A stretch of DNA of 5,161 nucleotides, from positions 1 to 5,161 of the forward strand of contig JALSTJ010000020.1 in assembly GCA_026983815.1 (NCBI GenBank). The letters run 5' to 3'. Position numbers and translations under genes: made by a program. The notes beneath the pieces are model-generated. The model was not told the DNA's origin. It did no database searches and worked only from the letters and a program-made list of their open reading frames with translations. Below are positions 1 through 5,161 of the stretch, piece by piece (position 1 is the first letter of the stretch; each line of letters opens with the position of its first letter). The stretch comes from Flavobacteriales bacterium (GTDB lineage Bacteria > Bacteroidota > Bacteroidia > Flavobacteriales > Flavobacteriaceae).

Positions 1-818
1 ATAAACTGGGGGCGAATTACAGTAGTTATTTAAGCTCGTTGAACTATGGAAATCTGGCTTATGCACGTAAAATCAAGAAAATAGGGGTGGTTTATATCGG
101 GGTCTCCTACATTAATTACGGGACTTTCCAATATGCGGATGAATCGGGAGAGCGTAACGGAACTTTCGGGGCGTCGGAGTCGGCGCTTTTGTTGGGTTAT
201 GCTTATCGTATTCCGAAAACGAATTTTAAGTTGGGGGTCAATACCAAGTTTATTTTTTCATCGCTCGAAACTTATACTTCTACCGGAATTGCTTTGGATT
301 TCGGCTTTTATTATCATAATGAAAAGGAAGGGATTGAAACGGGATTGAGTCTTAGGAATTTCGGGACGCAACTCAGCACTTATCAAGGGACGAAAGAAAG
401 TTTGCCTTTTGATATCAATTTGACTTTTTCCAAAATGTTTTTGCACGCGCCCTTCCGTTGGTATGTTACTTTTGAGAATTTGCAAAAACCGAAGATTGCT
501 TTTGTGAATACGGCTCATAATACGGAAGATCCCAATGGCGATGTGGTGGAAGAAAATATTTCGTTTACGGATCATTTTTTTAGACATTTGATTATTGGCG
601 CCGAACTTTTTCCCAGAAAACGTTTTAATCTGCGGTTGGGTTATAATTTTCGTCGTTTTGCCGAACTTTCTTTGCAAAAACAACAGTTTATTTCGGGAAT
701 TAATTTTGGTTTTAGTCTGAGATTGAGAAAATTTGAAATTGCTTACGGATACGGGAAATATAATTTGGCTTCCAATGCGCATTTTTTTACGGCTACTATC
801 AACCTGAACGAATTTTAA
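1..818 (+). CDS. porQ: Type IX secretion outer-membrane protein PorQ, 3' part (5' end outside window)
   Basis: The reading frame is open to the left edge (first full codon at position 3) and ends at TAA 816-818, giving 271 visible residues. The TTG at 39 is internal, not a start. The family usually has roughly 330-350 residues, so about 60-80 N-terminal residues including the signal peptide are probably missing. Seen: alternating polar/aromatic beta-strand pattern throughout, a C-terminal Phe (NEF) as in many outer-membrane barrels, and blocks I recognise from PorQ: NYGTF, ESALLLGY, LPFDINLTFSK, HAPFR (444-458), RHLIIGAEL, GYNFRR (639-656). Known of the family: PorQ is a FadL-like barrel of the outer membrane, part of the PorU-PorV-PorQ-PorZ complex that attaches type IX secretion cargo to the surface; it is often misnamed 'penicillin-binding protein'. 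The neighbouring cmk agrees, since from memory the two are often adjacent in Bacteroidota. The main alternative is another PorV/PorQ-family barrel. Confidence 0.82.
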   Translation, partial: KLGANYSSYLSSLNYGNLAYARKIKKIGVVYIGVSYINYGTFQYADESGERNGTFGASESALLLGYAYRIPKTNFKLGVNTKFIFSSLETYTSTGIALDFGFYYHNEKEGIETGLSLRNFGTQLSTYQGTKESLPFDINLTFSKMFLHAPFRWYVTFENLQKPKIAFVNTAHNTEDPNGDVVEENISFTDHFFRHLIIGAELFPRKRFNLRLGYNFRRFAELSLQKQQFISGINFGFSLRLRKFEIAYGYGKYNLASNAHFFTATINLNEF

Positions 819-819
819 G

Positions 820-827
820 TATCTTTG
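820..827 (+). promoter_or_regulatory. Bacteroidota-type -7 promoter box for cmk
   Basis: TATCTTTG matches the Bacteroidota primary-sigma -7 consensus TAnnTTTG exactly. It starts two bases after the porQ stop and ends 16 bases before the TTG start of cmk. Transcription would then begin only about 8-12 bases before the start codon, leaving almost no leader. No convincing TTTG -33 box is seen at the expected distance upstream (about 795-800), so the call rests on the -7 box and its position. cmk may also be read through from porQ. Confidence 0.55.
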
Positions 828-843
828 CAAAAAAGATAAAATT

Positions 844-1548
844 TTGGGAAAAAATCATATCATAGCCATTGACGGATATTCGTCCACAGGGAAAAGCACA
901 CTTGCGAAAAAATTAGCTAATGAGTTGAATTTCATTTATATAGATACGGGCGCAATGTATCGGGCAGTTACTTATTATGCTTTGAAAAATCATTTGATTT
1001 CCGATAGGCATTTTGATAAGGACGAGCTGATTCGTCTGTTGGATGATATTGTTATTGAATTTAAGAAAAATCCCGAAACCGGACACGCCGATGTTTATCT
1101 GAACGGGAAAAATATAGAAAAAGATATTCGTCAAATGGAAGTTTCCAATTTTGTCAGTCATATTGCGGAAGTTCCGGAAGTTAGAAAAAAATTGGTTGCG
1201 GAACAACGAAAAATTGCACAAAACAAAAGTGTAGTGATGGACGGTAGAGATATCGGTTCGGTGGTTTTTCCCAACGCCGATTTAAAACTTTTTATGACAG
1301 CCAGTCCGGAAATTAGAGCGCAAAGACGTTTTGACGAAATGAAAAGAAAAGGTATGGAGGTCAATTTTGATGAGGTTTTTCAAAATGTTAAAAAACGGGA
1401 CAAAATAGATACCGAAAGAGAGGATTCTCCTTTAATAAAAACTGATGACGCTATTGAAATTGATAATGATAGTTTAAATGAACAAGAGGTTTTTGATTGG
1501 GTGATGAAACAAGTTCGAAAAAAGAATATTATTTCCGGACAATCTTAG
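844..1548 (+). CDS. cmk: Cytidylate kinase (CMP/dCMP kinase)
   Basis: Phosphorylates CMP and dCMP with ATP to CDP and dCDP, a cytoplasmic step in pyrimidine nucleotide salvage and recycling. The 234 residues fit the usual bacterial length of about 220-235. Seen: a Walker A P-loop GYSSTGKS at residues 11-18, the nucleotide-binding segment DTGAMYRAV at 34-42, DGRDIGSVVFP at 133-143, the arginine-bearing LID-like stretch EIRAQRR at 156-162, and RDKIDTEREDSPL at 185-197, all family hallmarks. The start is TTG: the frame has a TGA at 805-807, no ATG or GTG between it and 844, and the first in-frame ATG (955) is residue 38, beyond the P-loop. No Shine-Dalgarno sequence is seen; the 20 bases before the start are A-rich, as is common in this phylum. 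The 3' end overlaps the convergent downstream gene by 20 bases. Function is near certain; only the exact start codon (an ATT at 841 is the other option) is open. Confidence 0.96.
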   Translation: MGKNHIIAIDGYSSTGKSTLAKKLANELNFIYIDTGAMYRAVTYYALKNHLISDRHFDKDELIRLLDDIVIEFKKNPETGHADVYLNGKNIEKDIRQMEVSNFVSHIAEVPEVRKKLVAEQRKIAQNKSVVMDGRDIGSVVFPNADLKLFMTASPEIRAQRRFDEMKRKGMEVNFDEVFQNVKKRDKIDTEREDSPLIKTDDAIEIDNDSLNEQEVFDWVMKQVRKKNIISGQS

Positions 1549-1570
1549 GATTTTCTACTTTTTCAGAACT
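1512..1570. repeat. Imperfect AT-rich inverted repeat at the convergent gene ends
   Basis: AGTTC (1512-1516) can pair with GAACT (1566-1570), GAAAAA (1517-1522) with TTTTTC (1559-1564), and AGAA (1523-1526) with TTCT (1553-1556). The stem has one single-base bulge (1565) and one two-base bulge (1557-1558), around a loop of about 26 bases. It spans both stop codons, where a two-way transcription end would be useful. The stem is mostly A:T and no T-run follows on either strand, so it does not meet the usual picture of an intrinsic terminator. It may be chance in AT-rich DNA. Confidence 0.3.
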
Positions 1571-2416
1571 ACTATTTTCCAAGGTCATTAGGATGTGATC
1601 TTCCATTTCGTCTATATAGATATTCCAAGTATCATCTTCAGTAAAATTAATTTTGGATAAAATATTTTTTGCCATTTTAAATTTTCTTGGCAATTTAGAA
1701 TAGGTCTCTTTTGGAAAAAAAACAAAATTTTGATGATTATAAATAATCGATAAACCGTATATATTTCGATAGTTCTCAACAGGATTTTTTTTAATACCCT
1801 GATTAATTGTATCAAAAATAGATATTTTTTGCATCTTTTTTTGATTTTTTATCAATAAAAATACATTGAAATCTTTTGGAAAACTATCTTGTTTTTTGTT
1901 GTTTAGATATATTTTAATCGGAATGGGTTTTTTTCTGTTTTGAATGATTTTTAGATAGTTTGGTAGATAATTTTTTTTGAATTGCTCAAGTTCTTTCAGA
2001 GCATAATCTCTAGTAACCGATAGATGTTTATTTCTAAGATTTACAAGGATTTTGGGATTGGTTTTCAGTTCTTTGTATAACCTCTTTAGTCGTTTTTTCC
2101 CTTTTTGTTTTTCTCTAAAAACAATTTTCTTTTGAATAAAATTTTTTTCAAAACGAATGAGTTTGTCAATTTCGTTCTGTATGAAAATCGAATCTTCCGG
2201 TTGTATGGATAAGTTTGGATTTTTGTAAACTTTATTTTGTGTCAAGCTAACATATTTCTTTTTTTGTAGATCGAAAATAGAGTCTATATCTTTTTGGTAA
2301 TGAGTATATTCGGCTAATTTATTAGATAAAATTTGTAGTTTGTTTTCCTGACCTCTAATTTTTGTCAATGAAAAAAAATAAAGGGCAAATATCAAAAAAC
2401 CAATTTGAAATTTCAT
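1529..2416 (-). CDS. Unrecognised lysine-rich exported protein
   Basis: I do not recognise a family. The chosen ATG (2414-2416) gives 295 residues and begins exactly at a signal-peptide-like N-terminus: MKFQ, a hydrophobic core IGFLIFALYFFSL at residues 5-17, then a likely cleavage near IRG|QE (22-24). A TTG 45 bases further upstream stays in frame, but it would put the promoter inside the gene and bury the signal peptide. There is no lipoprotein cysteine and no second membrane segment, so a periplasmic or secreted product is inferred. Residues 25-165 look helical and charged, with a very basic patch at 101-118 (REKQKGKKRLKRLYKELK); the C-terminal part has more strand-like segments (IPIKIYL, FNVFLLIK, WNIYIDEM). 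I see no type IX C-terminal sorting domain. The gene is far poorer in G+C than its neighbours: three 60-base lines counted by hand (from 1621, 1801, 2041) have 12, 9 and 20 G+C. It overlaps the cmk end and appears to have its own promoter. Confidence 0.75.
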   Translation of the reverse strand: MKFQIGFLIFALYFFSLTKIRGQENKLQILSNKLAEYTHYQKDIDSIFDLQKKKYVSLTQNKVYKNPNLSIQPEDSIFIQNEIDKLIRFEKNFIQKKIVFREKQKGKKRLKRLYKELKTNPKILVNLRNKHLSVTRDYALKELEQFKKNYLPNYLKIIQNRKKPIPIKIYLNNKKQDSFPKDFNVFLLIKNQKKMQKISIFDTINQGIKKNPVENYRNIYGLSIIYNHQNFVFFPKETYSKLPRKFKMAKNILSKINFTEDDTWNIYIDEMEDHILMTLENSSSEKVENPKIVRK

Positions 2417-2432
2417 ATTGTTTATCTGTGTG

Positions 2433-2450
2433 TGTTGTATTAATACAACA
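2433..2450. promoter_or_regulatory. Perfect 18-base palindrome, possible operator
   Basis: TGTTGTATTAATACAACA reads the same on both strands with no spacer. It begins at the last two bases of the -7 box of the exported-protein gene, covers the expected transcription start, and ends 16 bases before the ATG. Because the transcript would begin near its centre, it could not form a full RNA hairpin; a binding site for a dimeric repressor is the more natural reading. No regulator gene is seen in the window. By my rough estimate, for AT-rich DNA a perfect 9+9 palindrome somewhere in 5 kb by chance is unlikely but possible (of order 0.1). Confidence 0.5.
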
Positions 2451-2480
2451 AATATAAACAAGAAATTTCACAAAAACAAA
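2449..2480 (-). promoter_or_regulatory. Bacteroidota-type promoter of the exported-protein gene
   Basis: Read on the minus strand, a TTTG (2480-2477) is followed after 20 bases by TATATTTG (2456-2449), which fits the Bacteroidota consensus TTTG / TAnnTTTG in both sequence and spacing. A second TTTG (2474-2471) lies too close to be the better partner. Transcription would start around 2441-2444, about 25-28 bases before the ATG at 2416. This suggests the gene is transcribed on its own rather than only by read-through from the oxidase gene upstream. No Shine-Dalgarno sequence is seen before the ATG. Confidence 0.6.
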
Positions 2481-2493
2481 AAATTAACATTAT

Positions 2494-5161
2494 TTATACC
2501 AACAACGCTTTTTTCAAAACACTCGCCGGATGTAAAGAATTTTTATCCACTCCATCTTGTATTTGATGACGACAAGACGTTCCCGAAGCGGAAATTTCGT
2601 TATGGGTTTTTCGTAAAGTCGGGAACAGACGCAATTCTCCTATTTTCATACTCAAATCATAATGTTCTTTCTCGTATCCGAAGCTTCCCGCCATACCGCA
2701 GCAACCGGCATCCAGTAAATTTACCTTATAATTCTTTGGAATAGATAATACGAATGCACTGATTTCTTGATTGCTCAATGCTTTTTGATGGCAATGAACG
2801 TGTAAATCTATTGTTTTTTCTTCTTCTGTAAAATCAGTAGCGGATATATTTCCCGATTCAAATTCATTTTTGATAAATTCTTCAAATAGCCATACATTTT
2901 TTGACAAATCAATCGCGGTTTGTTTTAATGATTTATCTTGAATCAAATCGGGATATTCGTCTCGGAACATCAAAATTGCAGAAGGTTCAATACCGATAAG
3001 CGGTGTGTTTTTGTCAATAATTTTTCGATAAATCCGGACATTTTCATAAGCCGATTTTTGTGCTTGTTCCAAAAATCCTTTGCTGACATAAGCCCTTCCG
3101 CTTTCGGCACTTTTGATGATATGAACTTGATAACCCAAATGCGTTAAAACATATATCATATCTTTGCCGGGTTGCGCATCGAGATAATCGGTAAACTCAT
3201 CAATAAACAAATAAACATCCTTGATTTTGTTTTTTACGGGTTTTAGTTTATCGGGATTTTTTTTGACCCATTGACTCAAACTTTCTTTTTCCAACAAAGG
3301 CAAATTTCGTTGCGACGCTATGCCCATTGTCTTTTTTAAAATGCCGGATGTCGGTTTGAAATCTGCAAAAAAGTTATAAATTGAAGGAATTTTGCTGAAA
3401 AACTTATTTATTTTTCCACTAAAAGCAAAGAGTTTGTTGCGAACACCAAATCCATTGGCTTTTTGATATCTATACAAAAACTCCGATTTCATTTTTGCCA
3501 TATCCACCGTTGACGGACATTCGGATTTACAAGCTTTGCAAGACAAACACAAACTCAAAGTTTCGTAAAGTTCTTCGTAATCAAATTTATTGGTTTTATC
3601 CGAATGGGTCAAAAACTCCCGTAGAGCATTGGCTCTTGCTCGGGTGGTATTTTTTTCTTCGCGGGTGGCTTGATAACTCGGACACATTACGCCACCGGCT
3701 TCGGGTGATTTGCGACAATCTCCCGAACCATTACATTTTTCGGCAGCACGCAAGATTCCACCTTCTTTTTCAAAATCAAATAATGTGGGAATTACCGGTT
3801 CTTTTCTATCGGGTTCATAACGCAAATTTTTATCCATCGGATAAGGATCGACGATTTTGTGCGGATTAAAAATATTTTGCGGGTCAAAAAGGGTTTTGAG
3901 CTGTTTCATCAACTCATAATTTTTTTGTCCGACAATCACCGGAATAAATTCAGCTCTTACAATTCCGCTTCCGTGTTCCCCGCTCAACGAACCTTTATAC
4001 GAATGCACCAAATGTGTCACTTCTTCGACCAACTCCCGGTATATTCTTACATCCACCGACTTTTTCAAGTTCAGAATGGGACGCAAATGAATTTCTCCGG
4101 CGCCTGCGTGTGCAAAATATACCGGTTGTTTGTTTTTCTTTTGCATAATTTCCGAAAACTCCGCAATATAAGGAGGTAAATCTTGTATTCGGACTGCTGT
4201 ATCTTCAATACCCGCTACGGCTTTATCGTCGCCGGGCAAGTTTCCCAACAATCCCAATCCGGCTTTACGCAGTTCTTCGGCTTTTGCAGCTTCATCTCCG
4301 GGCAAAAGCGGAAAAGCGTAACCCAAATTTTCTTTTTGCAGGTCTTCTATCAGTTTTTTTGCTTGTTCTTGTAATTTTTTTTCATCGGTGCCACGTAATT
4401 CCAACATCAAAATTGCCTTGGGATTTCCTTGTAGAAAGCTTCTGTATGGAGCATATTTGGGACTTTGTTCGGTAACATTTAAAATTACATCGTCCATCAA
4501 TTCGCATTGATAAAGATTGTGTTTCATCGCCGGAACAACTGCTCGCATACTTTCGTCTATGCTTTTGAAATGTGCCGCTACCATTAAGCGTTTTTCGGGG
4601 GGTAAATCGTCCAATTGGATTTTGATTGCCGTCATAAAAACCAAAGTTCCTTCGGAGCCGGCTATGAGTTTTCCCAAATTGAATTTCTTGTCCGAAGTTC
4701 CGAAGATTTCATTGTCTATCAGACTATCCAAAGCATATCCGTTGTTTCTACGATGAATTTCGGGATAGGGCATATTTTCCAAAATCTCTTTTTGAACATT
4801 TTTATCAATAAAAGTATCCCGTATAAAACGATATATTTTTCCTTCAAGATTGTTTTGTTTTAGTTTTTTATCAAAAGTTGCTTTATCCAACTCATCGATT
4901 GTTATCTTGCTTCCATCGGATAAAAAACCTTCGATTTGTAAGATTTTATCTCGTGTAACTCCATATTTTATTGAAGTGGAGCCGCTTGAATTGTTTCCTG
5001 TCATTCCACCGATCATACAACGGCTGGATGTAGAAGTATTGGGGGCAAACCACAATCCGTATTTTTGTAAAAACCGGTTCAAATCATCACGAATAACTCC
5101 GGGTTGCACTTTGACCCATTTTTCTTCTTCATTGAATTCCAAAACACGAGTCATATAGCGG
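2494..5161 (-). CDS. Fused FAD-linked oxidase / 4Fe-4S dehydrogenase (YdiJ or GlcD-GlcF type), 5' end outside window
   Basis: The frame is open to the right edge; the ATG at 5154 is internal, because RYM just before it continues the family's 'SRYM' motif. 888 residues are visible; full relatives have about 970-1000, so the missing part should hold the N-terminal half of the FAD site (GGGTSLAG type). Numbering from that ATG: FAD_binding_4 domain with VQPGV (16-20), NTSTSSRCMIGGMTGNNSSG (39-58) and AGSEGT (165-170); FAD-oxidase C domain with HAGAGEIHLRP (349-359), SGEHGSG (391-397) and LFDPQNIFNPHKI (422-434); an Fe-S region with C474, C480, C491-P and CLSCKACKSECP (536-547); and a GlcF-like C-terminal part with VHCHQKAL (786-793), GCCGMAGSFG (817-826) and SC861. 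All expected ligands are present, so the gene looks intact. The family oxidises 2-hydroxyacids (D-lactate, glycolate or D-2-hydroxyglutarate) and passes electrons through FAD and Fe-S clusters towards the quinone pool or another carrier; the substrate cannot be told here. It ends 77 bases before the next gene. Confidence 0.93.
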   Translation of the reverse strand, partial: RYMTRVLEFNEEEKWVKVQPGVIRDDLNRFLQKYGLWFAPNTSTSSRCMIGGMTGNNSSGSTSIKYGVTRDKILQIEGFLSDGSKITIDELDKATFDKKLKQNNLEGKIYRFIRDTFIDKNVQKEILENMPYPEIHRRNNGYALDSLIDNEIFGTSDKKFNLGKLIAGSEGTLVFMTAIKIQLDDLPPEKRLMVAAHFKSIDESMRAVVPAMKHNLYQCELMDDVILNVTEQSPKYAPYRSFLQGNPKAILMLELRGTDEKKLQEQAKKLIEDLQKENLGYAFPLLPGDEAAKAEELRKAGLGLLGNLPGDDKAVAGIEDTAVRIQDLPPYIAEFSEIMQKKNKQPVYFAHAGAGEIHLRPILNLKKSVDVRIYRELVEEVTHLVHSYKGSLSGEHGSGIVRAEFIPVIVGQKNYELMKQLKTLFDPQNIFNPHKIVDPYPMDKNLRYEPDRKEPVIPTLFDFEKEGGILRAAEKCNGSGDCRKSPEAGGVMCPSYQATREEKNTTRARANALREFLTHSDKTNKFDYEELYETLSLCLSCKACKSECPSTVDMAKMKSEFLYRYQKANGFGVRNKLFAFSGKINKFFSKIPSIYNFFADFKPTSGILKKTMGIASQRNLPLLEKESLSQWVKKNPDKLKPVKNKIKDVYLFIDEFTDYLDAQPGKDMIYVLTHLGYQVHIIKSAESGRAYVSKGFLEQAQKSAYENVRIYRKIIDKNTPLIGIEPSAILMFRDEYPDLIQDKSLKQTAIDLSKNVWLFEEFIKNEFESGNISATDFTEEEKTIDLHVHCHQKALSNQEISAFVLSIPKNYKVNLLDAGCCGMAGSFGYEKEHYDLSMKIGELRLFPTLRKTHNEISASGTSCRHQIQDGVDKNSLHPASVLKKALLV

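Noticed and set aside
258..830. 190-residue open frame on the minus strand across porQ
   Set aside because: It is antisense to a recognisable outer-membrane protein, has no domain I recognise, and its composition is that of a reverse-complement shadow.
1512..1570. Bidirectional intrinsic terminator
   Set aside because: The inverted repeat is nearly all A:T, has two bulges and a long loop, and no T-run follows it on either strand. I kept it only as a low-confidence repeat.
2417..2461. Upstream TTG start extending the exported protein by 15 residues
   Set aside because: It would place the -7 box and the palindrome inside the coding region and put extra residues in front of a clear signal peptide that begins at the ATG at 2416.
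2462..2493. Terminator after the FAD / Fe-S gene
   Set aside because: There is a T-rich stretch on the minus strand after the stop but no G+C-rich hairpin before it.
2474..2496. Frameshift or early stop truncating the Fe-S protein
   Set aside because: The C-terminal CCG-type motifs and the final HPASVLKKAL-like end are present, so the protein seems to finish normally.
2418..2744. 108-residue plus-strand open frame
   Set aside because: It runs antisense over the end of the Fe-S protein and the promoter region, and has no recognisable motif.
3495..5158. Several plus-strand open frames of 63-124 residues
   Set aside because: All lie antisense inside the well-supported FAD / Fe-S gene and encode Phe- and Cys-rich nonsense typical of shadows.

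Overview
The window looks like chromosomal DNA from a member of the Bacteroidota, most likely a flavobacterium-like organism. Three things point there: a gene for an outer-membrane protein of the PorQ type (type IX secretion, a system confined to this phylum) next to cmk, promoter-like TAnnTTTG boxes in place of the usual TATAAT box, and AT-rich DNA with no clear Shine-Dalgarno sequences. The species cannot be fixed from this stretch.

Layout: positions 1-818 (+) hold the 3' part of porQ, cut by the left edge. A TATCTTTG box directly after its stop probably starts cmk (844-1548, +), the cytidylate kinase gene, which has to use a TTG start. Convergent with cmk, and overlapping its end by 20 bases, is a gene for an unrecognised, lysine-rich exported protein (1529-2416, -). 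It is much poorer in G+C than its neighbours. Upstream of it, in the 77-base gap 2417-2493, lie a good Bacteroidota-type promoter and a perfect 18-base palindrome over the expected transcription start. The rest (2494-5161, -) is the large C-terminal part of a fused FAD-linked oxidase / iron-sulfur protein of the YdiJ / GlcD-GlcF type. Its 5' end lies beyond the right edge.

How the genes relate: PorQ (protein export and cell-surface attachment), Cmk (pyrimidine nucleotide supply) and the flavin/Fe-S dehydrogenase (oxidation of a 2-hydroxyacid, probably D-lactate or a relative) have unrelated jobs. The window is therefore mostly ordinary core genome. The least explained part is the AT-rich exported-protein gene with its palindromic promoter region. 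I see no RNA gene, CRISPR array, insertion sequence or defence system, and I do not claim a new system here. No stretch over 300 bases lacks a gene.
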